In this document: in pieces, positions 40,432-51,485 of the stretch
How the letters are laid out: the number at the start of each line of letters is the position of its first letter
Numbering within the stretch: the first letter of the stretch is position 1
From: Mesostigma viride
Lineage: Eukaryota; Streptophyta; Mesostigmatophyceae; Mesostigmatales; Mesostigmataceae
NCBI GenBank assembly: GCA_009746045.1
Contig: RPFO01000328.1
Coordinates: 1-51,485 of the forward strand
Length of the DNA stretch: 51,485 nucleotides
Direction: 5' to 3'
Program-made: the position numbers and the translations under genes
Notes under the pieces: model-generated
The model's input: the letters and a program-made list of their open reading frames with translations, nothing else
The model's database searches: none
Told to the model about the DNA's origin: nothing

Positions 40432-41544
40432 CTGCTCCTTGTTGTCTTCTTGCTGACTGCCCTTTGAAGGCTGGCCTGCCTGGGACTTGTTGTTGTTCTT
40501 CTTGTTGTTGTTGTTATTCTTGTTGCTGCCCTGGCCCTGGGACTTCTTGAAGCTGGGACACTCCTTCTTGATGTGCCCCCACCCCTTGCACAGGTAGCAT
40601 TGTATCTTGGACTTGCCCTGGCCACTGCCCCCATTGTCAGACGCGTTGCCCTGCTTGGGCTGACCACCCACCCGCCTGAACACCGACTTGGAGTGTGACC
40701 TCCTGTCAGAATCAGGTGAATGATCTCCCTTGCGCTTGTGATGGTTGCCCCTACGCCCTCCTTGGCTTCGGTCAGCCTCAGACGTCTTGGAGCCACCCTG
40801 GGTACGCCCGCCTGCCTGGGTAGCCTTCACTGCTGGCACTCCACCCTCAAACAGCTCCTCTGCCTCGAGAGCTTGTTTAATGATGACCTTGTAGGCCTTC
40901 AGGGTAGAGTGTGGGGCACACATGACTTTTAAGGAGCCACGTGTCGCCTTATCCAGCCCAGAAACCTTGAGCCAGTTGGTTAGGGCTATGTTATCAGCGA
41001 CATTAAAGCCGTGAGCCCTGCCCTCCTCAACCATCTTACAATAGTTGAGAAAGTTCTGGATCAGGTCCCCCTTGACCTCCCACCCTTGATACTTGTCCTG
41101 CCAATGGATGCCGACCTTCTTTCGTTGGTCCTCCAGCAGCTCCTTCAGCTCAGCCACGTACAGTGCCCAGGCCTTATTGGCCTTTTTGCACTCCCTGGTT
41201 AGGTCCTTAATCTGGTCAGTACACTTGCCAAAAGTGCTACTGCCTATCCAGATTTGATAGTAATTTGTACCACCGTACAAGCTAGGGAACCCTTCCAATC
41301 CCTCCACAAACTCTTCAGCCTGCTTAGGCTTGGAGTCTGAGGTTACAGGCTGCAACTGATTGACAATTAAAAGACCCTGTGTGGTAAGATCAAAGCCATG
41401 AATAGCTTGTGCATTATTATTATTGTGAGGAAGGTTGGTAATCTCTCCGGTAAGCCCCACGTCATCTACGTGAGCGGTTCCACTACCAGCACCCCCATTA
41501 TTATTCCCACTGGCTGGACCCTTGCTACGGCGTCCCTCAGCCAT
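40429..41544 (-). CDS. Gag of element A (unit 2)
   Basis: The 371-residue protein is the same as at 8904-10019, with the CCHC knuckle at C316, C319, H324 and C329 and an Asn/Lys-rich tail. It ends in UGA at 40429-40431 followed by CTG; the pol frame continues without another stop. Together with the intact pol this copy can encode a full Gag-Pol by readthrough. Confidence 0.92.
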   Translation of the reverse strand: MAEGRRSKGPASGNNNGGAGSGTAHVDDVGLTGEITNLPHNNNNAQAIHGFDLTTQGLLIVNQLQPVTSDSKPKQAEEFVEGLEGFPSLYGGTNYYQIWIGSSTFGKCTDQIKDLTRECKKANKAWALYVAELKELLEDQRKKVGIHWQDKYQGWEVKGDLIQNFLNYCKMVEEGRAHGFNVADNIALTNWLKVSGLDKATRGSLKVMCAPHSTLKAYKVIIKQALEAEELFEGGVPAVKATQAGGRTQGGSKTSEADRSQGGRRGNHHKRKGDHSPDSDRRSHSKSVFRRVGGQPKQGNASDNGGSGQGKSKIQCYLCKGWGHIKKECPSFKKSQGQGSNKNNNNNKKNNNKSQAGQPSKGSQQEDNKEQ

Positions 41545-41712
41545 CCTGCACTACCAGCTATTCAAAGAACACCTTAACGAAGCAGCAGAAAATATGTACA
41601 AAATTTTTGTGTCGCCTCTGCCGCCTGCGCCGGTGTCGCTGCCGCCCCCGCGAATTGCCGCCGAAATTCGACAAAAAATGTCGACAAGTACTGCAGAAGA
41701 AAATTAGGCCGA

Positions 41713-42422
41713 CTAGTAGTCAAGGCCCCTGAAGTCGCAGTACGTGTATACGAACTCACGATCCTCCATATCCAGCTCCGGACCTGCACCGGTATGAATT
41801 AAAACCGGCGTGCTCCCCGCCGCGTAAGTGCGACGCGCCGACGCGCGACGAGGCGCAGAGGATGTGTAAAGATCGTCAATAATTCCCACCCCGCGGGAAT
41901 CCACTCTCGCACAGAGGCGAGAAATGCCACCAGATTAATTAAAACCTGGCGCTCACGACTGCGTACGCCGCGAGTCAGCAGCGATAGCAGCGCGAGATCC
42001 TGAAACAAATTTGTTGACACCGCCGGCGCGCCCCCCGTGCGAAGCGATGCCCAGTTTTGCAGGTTTCTCTGGTAACCGGTGAGTGAAGAGAGGACGTTGT
42101 CCAACTCCTCAATGGCAGTCGTGACTTCGGTCACCGACCGCAAACCTCCCCGCACCTGGACCGTAAATGTCGATAAAATGTTGCGGATTTGGTCCAATAA
42201 TGCGCGAACAGCCGGCACCAGTGCTGGCAAATCGGGGTCCTCGGGGTTATCCCCGAGCAATGCGTGAGCTGCACGCTGCTGACGATGAAGCTCGTCGAGC
42301 GAAACTGTAACTTCGTCGAGCAATTGTTGCCACGACGGCACAGTTGGTCTTGACGAAGAACCAGCCGGCGGAGCGGCTATTTCCTCATCGTCCGGAATCC
42401 GAAATTCTTCCGAATTTGGCAT
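41713..42422 (-). pseudogene. ORF0 of element A, unit 2, frameshifted
   Basis: This corresponds to 10189-10899 but lacks one base at about 41828 (GTAAGTGCG against GTAAGTTGCG), which shifts the frame and ends it at 41799 after 207 residues; the last residues of the normal protein appear in another frame. A substitution at 41934 and a shorter A run near 41675 (outside the frame) also differ from unit 1. Sequencing error is possible. Confidence 0.7.
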
Positions 42423-42458
42423 CTTTTTGACAGAGCGTGTAATACGAGTTGTAATACG

Positions 42459-43075
42459 AGTTGTGAGGGTAAGAATGCCACGAATTCCGCCATGGTTCTT
42501 GCAGGAAGTTGCCTTTATTAATAATCAGGAAACACAGACGTAAGTCACGTCACTTCCAAGACTGCACGCAGCACAGACGACAGGGTCGCAGTGCCAAGAG
42601 AACGTGCACGCAAGAACTAGCGTCCCGGTGTGACCAAGTCACTCATATAGCTTACTAGGGACGCGTCCAAGTATTCAGCTGCACTGTCACAGCTGAACTG
42701 TCAATCAATTGATTACACAGACTCTGGCACGCCTTTGGCGCGCAGATCTATCAATTGTCCATACGGCAAGTCCTGTGGACCTATCCGTACACTAGTCAGC
42801 ATCAATTGTCTCATAGGTCCTGGCGCGCTACAGTGCGCCTACCTATCAATTGACCATCAAGTCCTGTACAAGTCCTGTCAACGTCCTGCGGACTATCAAA
42901 GTGACACTTGTACATCCTGTGTCCGTACGCGCCCACAGTGGCGCGCCGGGTACTGTCGGCACAGCCTAGGAAACGTCATAACTTTTACGTTCCTTAACCA
43001 AATGAGGCGTTCAAGGTGCCGTTGGAAAGAGCGTAACAATCTCTATCCATCTAACGTAAATCCTTTACGTTAACT
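42459..43075 (-). repeat. 5' LTR of element A (unit 2)
   Basis: 617 bp, identical by eye to 35233-35849 and carrying the same A at 42768. TATA-like site at 42644-42650, AATAAA at 42514-42519. The primer region with ATTACAAC lies just left of it (42423-42458). Confidence 0.95.
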
Positions 43076-44517
43076 GACACCATGGGAGCCTGAATCCTCC
43101 TCATTAATTACATAAATGCCAACCATGTACGTAGACAAGCCATGATGACACCATGGGAGCCTGAATCCTCATCATTTACTATTCCTTGACATCCATGTAC
43201 GTAGGCCAGCCATGATGACACCAATGGAGCCTGAATCCTCCTCGTTAATTACATAAATGCCAACCATGTACGTAGACAAGCCATGATGACCCCATGGGAG
43301 CCTGAATCCTCATCATTTACTATTCCTTGACATCCATGTACGTAGACGGGCCATGATGACACCATGGGAGCCTGAATCCTCTTCATTAATTACATAAATG
43401 CCAACCATGTACGTAGACGGGCCATGATGACACCATGGGAGCCTGAATCCTCATCATTTTTTTTTCTTTGACATCCATGTACATACGTAGGCCAGCCATG
43501 ATGACACCAATGGAGCCTGAATCCTCATCATTAATTACATGTACATGCCATCCATGTACGTAGACGGGCCATGATGACACCAATGGAGCCTGAATCCTCA
43601 TCATTACATACATAAATGCCAACCATGTACATACACGGGCAATGATGACACCATGGGAGCCTGAATCCTCATCATTTTTTTTTCTTTGACATCCATGTAC
43701 ATACGTAGGCCAGCCATGATGACACCAATGGAGCCTGAATCCTCATCATTAATTACATACATGCCATCCATGTACGTAGACAAGCCATGATGACACCATG
43801 GGAGCCTGAATCCTCATCATTTACTATTCCTTGACATCCATGTACGTAGGCCAGCCATGATGACACCAATGGAGCCTGAATCCTCTTCATTTTTTTTATG
43901 AGAGGATTCAGGTTACATAAATGCCAACCATGTACGTAGACAAGCCATGATGACACCATGGGAGCCTGAATCCTCATCATTTTTTTTATGAGACATCCAT
44001 GTACGTAGGCCAGCCATGATGACACCATGGGAGCCTGAATCCTCATCAATTTTTTTTCTTTGACATCCATGTACGTAGACGGGCCATGATGACACCATGG
44101 GAGCCTGAATCCTCATCATTAATTACATGAATGCCATTCATGTACGTACACGGGCCATGATGACACCATGGGAGCCTGAATCCTCATCATTAATTACATA
44201 AATGCCATCCATGTACGTACACGGGCCATGATGACACCATGGGAGCCTGAATCCTCATCAATAATTACATAAATGCCATCCATGTACGTAGACGGGCCAT
44301 GATGACACCATGGGAGCCTGAATCCTCATCATTTTTTTTTCTTTGACATCCATGTACGTAGACGGGCCATGATGACACCATGGGAGCCTGAATCCTCATC
44401 ATTAATTACATAAATGCCATTCATGTACGTAGACGGGCCATGATGACACCATGGGAGCCTGAATTCTCATCATTTACTATTCCTTGACATCCATGTACGT
44501 AGGCCAGCCATGGAGAC
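43076..44517. repeat. ~70 bp satellite array between A and C (unit 2)
   Basis: It repeats 11553-12994 at offset 31523 with no difference seen, and ends with GAGAC, the target duplication of element C. Confidence 0.97.
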
Positions 44518-46994
44518 TGTCAGGATTTTAGATAATCCTGGTTGTGCCCGTTTGCTAGCCCATGTAATGATGTGGCCAACTTTCTGTAAACGGGGGAATA
44601 ATTAGGAATGCGTCCTTAATAATCGCTTCCGCCCACCGTATTTCTGGCCAAGATTGTGAGGGCTAGGTAGTGCTTGCCGTGTCCTTTACGGCGCTAGTTT
44701 TCTTATTGAAAACAGTTGAGTGAGTATACAAGTTAATCCTGTACCTCGGCACTATATACGCATATCATTTATGGACATGCTAGTGGTTGCATGAATTTCT
44801 ATAGTGAACTATTGTACGTTTCTGGCGCTGCCTAGGAGGCGCTGTGGCCTAGTCCCCGCATGCCATAACGTCGTGCCAACTAATGTTGGTCACCGTCACT
44901 TGTGGTGAAAAGTTTGCTCAATTTCGTACCGTCAGATTTGTAATGGATCAACGGTAGCAAACAGTGTAGCCGCCACTGAAGGACTTTGTCCCTTCCACAT
45001 AATAAGTGACTCATGGTACACGAGAAATTTACCTTGTTGGTCCCCATGTGTATGGGTAAGCCCTAGTTGGGTATGGCTGCCTTGTTGGTAGCCTAAAGCC
45101 ATGCTCTTGTTGAGTATGCAACAGTCTCTTGTTGAGATTGTGTAGTGGCATTGTTTGCCCAAGCCCATCCTTGTTGGATGGGATTGACCTCTAGTTGAGG
45201 CCTACCTCCTTGTTGGAGACCAACCCCAAAGTAATATATTTAATCAACCAAGCAATATTTTGTGGCTGTCATCACATTGGGTAACAAGGGGTCAAAAAGA
45301 TCTTTCCTCCTCCTCCGTAATTTAACATGGTATCGGTATGGGAGTGACCCATGAACCCATTTCTTGAGCCGTAAACCGTTTTTCCAAAAGCCGCACTTTC
45401 CTGATCCCGTTTTTGAGCGGTCGGCCTGCAGCCAGGTACCCAACTTTGAGCGTGCAGATCTTTTGACTGGGACATTATTTTTCACCGCTCTTAGATGCGT
45501 TGGAAGCGTCACATCGTCCTCGTTTCAACGCCGCCAAGAACGCTGCCATCGGCATCCTGGTGCAAAAGTTACTCAAGTTCGCGCCGACCTACGTGGCCAG
45601 CTTGTCAGTGCGCATATCTTTTTAACGACTCATCTGTTTAAGACCGTTGAGGTGTCGTTGAAAAGGGCATTCTGTGGCGGTTCTATCAAGCCATAACGCG
45701 CCCCAAGCTGTTTAGTACTACGGCAACTACGTTCATTCCTGTTCGGACCAGCGGATTTCCGGAATTTCTCATCTTTCTCGTCAACAGCACATCCGTTTGG
45801 ACCGTGCTGGGCGTCCATCGACGCGGAATTTTATGCTCGTTTCAACAAGCTATCATACGTCGTCATCGGTTTGATACAACGCCAACAACACTCATTTCCG
45901 TGGCGCCAGCTGACGGACCTTTGCCGACATGCAACTTTTACGTGGCTCCTCTTTTTGAGCCATTTGTGACGTCCTCGGATTCGTCTCTTTCTTCCGGTTT
46001 TAACAAGCCATCACACGTTTCAGTTCCTCAAGCTTTTCGACAACTGCATTGATTTGAAGTCGTCATGTTTTGGCTTACCGTGTAAGGGGGGAGTGGCAGG
46101 GTTGTTTCTACCCGGCAAGCCCTACTGCCTAAGTAAGGGGGGAGCACAGTTGTTTGAGTCAATCCCAGCAACGTGCAAGGGGGGTGTCAGGATTTTAGAT
46201 AATCCTGGTTGTGCCCGTTTGCTAGCCCATGTAATGATGTGGCCAACTTTCTGTAAACGGGGGAATAATTAGGAATGCGTCCTTAATAATCGCTTCCGCC
46301 CACCGTATTTCTGGCCAAGATTGTGAGGGCTAGGTAGTGCTTGCCGTGTCCTTTACGGCGCTAGTTTTCTTATTGAAAACAGTTGAGTGAGTATACAAGT
46401 TAATCCTGTACCTCGGCACTATATACGCATATCATTTATGGACATGCTAGTGGTTGCATGAATTTCTATAGTGAACTATTGTACGTTTCTGGCGCTGCCT
46501 AGGAGGCGCTGTGGCCTAGTCCCCGCATGCCATAACGTCGTGCCAACTAATGTTGGTCACCGTCACTTGTGGTGAAAAGTTTGCTCAATTTCGTACCGTC
46601 AGATTTGTAATGGATCAACGGTAGCAAACAGTGTAGCCGCCACTGAAGGACTTTGTCCCTTCCACATAATAAGTGACTCATGGTACACGAGAAATTTACC
46701 TTGTTGGTCCCCATGTGTATGGGTAAGCCCTAGTTGGGTATGGCTGCCTTGTTGGTAGCCTAAAGCCATGCTCTTGTTGAGTATGCAACAGTCTCTTGTT
46801 GAGATTGTGTAGTGGCATTGTTTGCCCAAGCCCATCCTTGTTGGATGGGATTGACCTCTAGTTGAGGCCTACCTCCTTGTTGGAGACCAACCCCAAAGTA
46901 ATATATTTAATCAACCAAGCAATATTTTGTGGCTGTCATCACATTGGGTAACAAGGGGTCAAAAAGATCTTTCCTCCTCCTCCGTAATTTAACA
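44518..46994 (+). mobile_element. LTR element C, unit 2 (2477 bp)
   Basis: It repeats 12995-15471: LTRs at 44518-45327 and 46185-46994, TGGTATC primer site at 45328, interior without recognisable genes, polypurine tract at 46177-46184, GAGAC duplication at 44513-44517 and 46995-46999. The hairpin series lies at 45031-45218 and 46698-46885. Confidence 0.93.
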
Positions 46995-49900
46995 GAGACA
47001 CCATGGGAGCCTGAATCCTCCTAATTAATCACATAAATGCCAACCATGTACGTAGACAAGCCATGATGACCCCATGGGAGCCTGAATCCTCATCATTAAT
47101 TACATAAATGCCATCCATGTACGTAGACGGGCCATGATGACACCATGGGAGCCTGAATCCTCATTATTATATACAAAAATGCCATCCATGTACGTACACG
47201 GGCAATGATGACACCATGGGAGCCTGAATCCTCATCATTAATTACATAAATGCCATTCATGTACGTAGACATGACATGATGACACCATGGGAGCCTGAGT
47301 CCTCATCATTAATTACATACATGCCATCCATGTACGTACACGGGCCATGATGACACCATGGGAGCCTGAATCCTCATCATTTTTTTTTCTTTGACATCCA
47401 TGTACGTAGACGGGCCATGATGACACCATGGGAGCCTGAATCCTCATCATTAATTACATACATGCCATCCATGTACGTAGGCCAGCCATGATGACACCAT
47501 GGGAGCCTGAATCCTCATCATTTACTATTCCTTGACATCCATGTACGTAGGCCAGCCATGGAGACACCATGGGAGCCTGAATCCTCCTCATGAATTACAT
47601 AAATGCCAACCATGTACGTAGACAAGCCATGATGACACCATGGGAGCCTGAATCCTCATCATTTACTATTCCTTGACATCCATGTACGTAGACGGGCCAT
47701 GATGACACCATGGGAGCCTGAATCCTCATCATTAATTACATACATGCCATCCATGTACGTAGGCCAGCCATGATGACACCATGGGAGCCTAGATCCTCCT
47801 CATGAATTACATAAATGCCAACCATGTACGTAGGCCAGCCATGGAGACACCATGGGAGCCTGAATCCTCCTCATTATTTACATAAATGCCAACCATGTAC
47901 GTAGACAAGCCATGATGACCCCATGGGAGCCTGAATCCTCATCATTAATTACATAAATGCCATCCATGTACGTAGACGGGCCATGATGACACCATGGGAG
48001 CCTGAATCCTCATCATTAATTACATAAATGCCATTCATGTACGTAGGCCAGCCATGGAGACACCGTGGGAGCCTGAATCCTCATCATTAATTACATACAT
48101 GCCAACAATGTAGGTAGACAAGCCATGATGACACCATGGGAGCCTGAATCCTCATCATTTATTTTATGAGACATCCATGTACGTAGGCCAGCCATGATGA
48201 CACCATGGGAGCCTGAATCCTCATCATTTCTTTTTCTTTGACATCCATGTACGTAGGCCAGCCATGATGACACCATGGGAGCCTGAATCCTCCTCATTAA
48301 TTACATACATGCCATCCATGTACGTACACGGGCCATGATGACACCATGGGAGCCTGAATCCTCATCATTTACTATTCCTTGACATCCATGTACGTAGACA
48401 GGCCATGATGACACCATGGGAGCCTGAATCCTCATCATTAATTACATAAATGCCAACCATGTACGTAGACAAGCCATGATGACACCATGGGAGCCTGAAT
48501 CCTCCTCATTAATTACATAAATGCCAACCATGTACGTAGACAAGCCATGATGACACCATGGGAGCCTGAATCCTCATCATTAATTACATACATGCCATCC
48601 ATGTACGTAGACAGGCCATGATGACACCATGGGAGCCTGAATCCTCATCATTTACTATTCCTTGACATCCATGTACGTAGGCCAGCCATGGAGACACCAT
48701 GGGAGCCTGAATCCTCCTCATTAATTACATAAATGCCAACCATGTACGTAGACAAGCCATGATGACCCCATGGGAGCCTGAATCCTCATCATTAATTACA
48801 TAAATGCCATCCATGTACGTAGACGGGCCATGATGACACCATGGGAGCCTGAATCCTCATCATTAATTACATAAATGCCATTCATGTACGTAGGCCAGCC
48901 ATGGAGACACCATGGGAGCCTGAATCCTCATCATTAATTACATAAATGCCAACCATGTACGTAGACAAGCCATGATGACACCATGGGAGCCTGAATCCTC
49001 CTCATTAATTACATAAATGCCAACCATGTACGTAGACAAGCCATGATGACACCATGGGCCTGAATCCTCATCATTAATTACATACATGCCATCCATGTAC
49101 GTAGACAGGCCATGATGACACCATGGGAGCCTGAATCCTCATCATTTACTATTCCTTGACATCCATGTACGTAGGCCAGCCATGGAGACACCATGGGAGC
49201 CTGAATCCTCCTCATTAATTACATAAATGCCAACCATGTACGTAGACAAGCCATGATGACCCCATGGGAGCCTGAATCCTCATCATTTACTATTCCTTGA
49301 CATCCATGTACGTAGGCCAGCCATGGAGACACCATGGGAGCCTGAATCCTCATCATTAATTACATAAATGCCAACCATGTACGTAGACAAGCCATGATGA
49401 CACCATGGGAGCCTAGATCCTCCTCATGAATTACATAAATGCCAACCATGTACGTAGGCCAGCCATGGAGACAACATGGGAGCCTGAATCCTCATCATTA
49501 AATACATACATGCCATCCATGTACGTAGACAGGCCATGATGACACCATGGGAGCCTGAATCCTCCTCATTAATTACATACATGCCATCCATGTACGTACA
49601 CGGGCCATGATGACACCATGGGAGCCTGAATCCTCATCATTTACTATTCCTTGACATCCATGTACGTAGGCCAGCCATGGAGACACCATGGGAGCCTGAA
49701 TCCTCATCATTAATTACATAAATGCCAACCATGTACGTAGACAAGCCATGATGACCCATGGAGCCTGAATCCTCCTCATTAATTACATAAATGCCAACCA
49801 TGTACGTAGACAAGCCATGATGACACCATGGGAGCCTGAATCCTCATCATTAATTACATACATGCCATCCATGTACGTAGACAGGCCATGATGACACCAT

Positions 49901-50950
49901 GGGAGCCTGAATCCTCATCATTTACTATTCCTTGACATCCATGTACGTAGGCCAGCCATGAGACACCATGGGAGCCTGAATCCTCCTCATTAATTACATA
50001 AATGCCAACCATGTACGTAGACAAGCCATGATGACCCCATGGGAGCCTGAATCCTCATCATTAATTACATAATGCCATCCATGTACGTAGACAGGCCATG
50101 ATGACACCATGGGAGCCTGAATCCTCATCATTTACTATTCCTTGACATCCATGTACGTAGACAAGCCATGATGACACCATGGGAGCCTGAATCCTCATCA
50201 TTAATTACATAGATGCCAACCATGTACGTAGACAAGCCATGATGACACCATGGGAGCCTGAATCCTCCTCATTAATTACATAAATGCAACCATGTACGTA
50301 GACAAGCCATGATGACACCATGGGAGCCTGAATCCTCATCATTTCTTTTTCTTTGACATCCATGTACGTAGGCCAGCCATGATGACACCATGGGAGCCTG
50401 AATCCTCCTCATTAATTACATACATGCCATCCATGTACGTACACGGGCCATGATGACACCATGGGAGCCTGAATCCTCATCATTTACTATTCCTTGACAT
50501 CCATGTACGTAGGCCAGCCATGGAGACACCATGGGAGCCTGAATCCTCATCATTAATTACATAAATGCCAACCATGTACGTAGACAAGCCATGATGACAC
50601 CATGGGAGCCTGAATCCTCCTCATTAATTACATAAATGCCAACCATGTACGTAGACAAGCCATGATGACACCATGGGAGCCTGAATCCTCATCATTAATT
50701 ACATACATGCATCCATGTACGTAGACAGGCCATGATGACACCATGGGAGCCTGAATCCTCATCATTTACTATTCATGCATCCATGTACGTAGGCCAGCCA
50801 TGGAGACACCATGGGAGCCTGAATCCTCCTCATTAATTACATAAATGCCAACCATGTACGTAGACCCATGATGACCCCATGGGAGCCTGAATCCTCATCA
50901 TTAATTACATAAATGCCATCCATGTACGTAGACGGCCATGATGACACCAT
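46995..50950. repeat. Main satellite array, unit 2 part
   Basis: About 56 monomers repeating the array from 15472. It agrees with unit 1 up to about 49740, including a shared 3 bp loss (CATGGGCCTG at about 49055). From about 49750 small deletions appear that unit 1 lacks, for example ATGACCCATGGAG at about 49750 and AAATGCAACC at about 50283. Confidence 0.95.
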
Positions 50951-51485
50951 GGGAGCCTAGCCTGAAATCCTCATGGACATAATAAATGGTAAACGAAACA
51001 ATAATTGAGGCCGGGATTCATGTACGTAGGCCGAGCCACAAAGACGACATGGAAGGGGAAAAAAAGAAAAACACCAGATGGGGCAGCCACTGAATCCTCA
51101 TCAATTTTTTCATTACATAAATGACCAACCATGCAGTACGTAGACAAATGAGTAACCAATGATGACAAACGGATAGGAAAGCACATGAATTCCTGACCTC
51201 AGAAGAATTAGATTGGGTTTTTACAATAGAAAAATGAACCAAAAAAAGAAAAATACAACCATGAAGTAGAAAGGTAGACAAGACACCGTGATGACAAAGA
51301 AAGACACCATGGGAGGCCTGAATCCTCAATCAGATTAATTTTACAGTAACAGCCGCAGATCAGGTGCCAGATCAACAGGATAGAGTACTGTAGAGCGAAA
51401 TATGACCATGATAAGAACACCAGGGAGGCACTGAATGCCTCATATCATTTACCTATTACCTCTATGACATACCATAGAAGTACTG
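50951..51485. repeat. Satellite corrupted by dense indels at the window end
   Basis: Satellite fragments such as CATGTACGTAGGCC, GAATCCTCATCA and GACACCATGGGAGGCC can still be followed, but insertions, substitutions and deletions occur every few bases. The loss of order begins abruptly and increases to the end, as expected of unpolished long-read sequence at a contig tip rather than of ancient satellite. No gene should be called here. Confidence 0.8.

Larger units (their letters stand above)
35233..43075 (-). mobile_element. LTR retrotransposon A, unit 2 (7843 bp, intact pol)
   Basis: Same structure, position and GACAC target duplication (35228-35232, 43076-43080) as the unit 1 copy. About a dozen differences separate the two, although the flanking satellite and elements B and C look identical between units. 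Both LTRs share the change at 35542 and 42768 (A for T). Pol is one open frame; ORF0 is broken by a one-base deletion. Confidence 0.95.
31521..51485. repeat. 31.5 kb composite unit, copy 2 (incomplete)
   Basis: This is the second copy of the composite unit, cut off by the end of the window inside the main satellite array, at the equivalent of about base 19960 of copy 1. It carries the end of element B, the right end of the TTAA element, element A, element C and about 4 kb of main-array satellite. The differences from copy 1 that I could see lie in element A, plus small deletions after about 49750 and heavy corruption after about 50950. Confidence 0.95.

Noticed and set aside
40284-40796. 170-residue minus-strand frame overlapping gag of element A (also 8759-9271)
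   Set aside because: It lies in another frame across the Gag knuckle region and has low-complexity Arg/Thr composition; gag has the recognisable CCHC motif.

Overview
The window is eukaryotic nuclear-type DNA made entirely of repeats: a ~70 bp satellite interrupted by three LTR retrotransposons and one TTAA-target DNA element. I recognise no host gene, so the organism stays open. LTR elements with Ty1/copia-like reverse transcriptases, TATA boxes, AATAAA signals and long satellite arrays exclude a bacterium or organelle. An alga or other protist is possible but unproven.

Layout. The sequence has a head-to-tail period of about 31.52 kb. Unit 1 is 1-31520 and unit 2 is 31521-51485 (63 percent of a unit). 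In unit 1 the order is: end of element B (gag start, ORF0, 5' LTR; 1-1973); right end of the TTAA element (1974-2092); satellite (2093-3712); LTR element A, minus strand (3713-11552); satellite (11553-12994); LTR element C, plus strand, non-autonomous (12995-15471); the main satellite array (15472-23784); the TTAA element (23785-33612) split by complete element B, minus strand (25556-33493). Unit 2 repeats satellite, A, satellite, C and satellite, then decays into raw-quality sequence after about 50950.

Elements A and B are relatives with an uncommon plan: LTR, extra ORF (ORF0), gag with one CCHC knuckle, an in-frame UGA, then integrase, retropepsin-like domain, reverse transcriptase and RNase H, then a 3' region with a perfect tRNA T-arm (pol III B-box) sequence, polypurine tract and LTR. 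The protease-like domain lies after integrase rather than before it. Their ends are AGTT...AACT instead of TG...CA, and no TGG-type primer site is visible. Element A is split by indels in pol in unit 1, while unit 2 has an intact 1162-residue pol but a broken ORF0. Element B has one frame shift between the protease and RT regions.

Element C has canonical TG...CA LTRs and a TGGTATC primer site but no recognisable coding capacity. Its LTR carries about nine consecutive hairpins with a common TTGTT/TAGTT loop. A box with fixed internal spacing (CATAACTTT, then TGCCGYTGGAA 40 bases in) recurs in A, B and C, and partly in the TTAA element.

History as read from nesting: the satellite grew by segmental duplication; the TTAA element, A and C inserted into it; B inserted into the TTAA element; the 31.5 kb composite was then repeated, or is a circle read more than once round. 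An unoccupied paralogue of the flanks of both the TTAA element and A survives at about 19735-22298.
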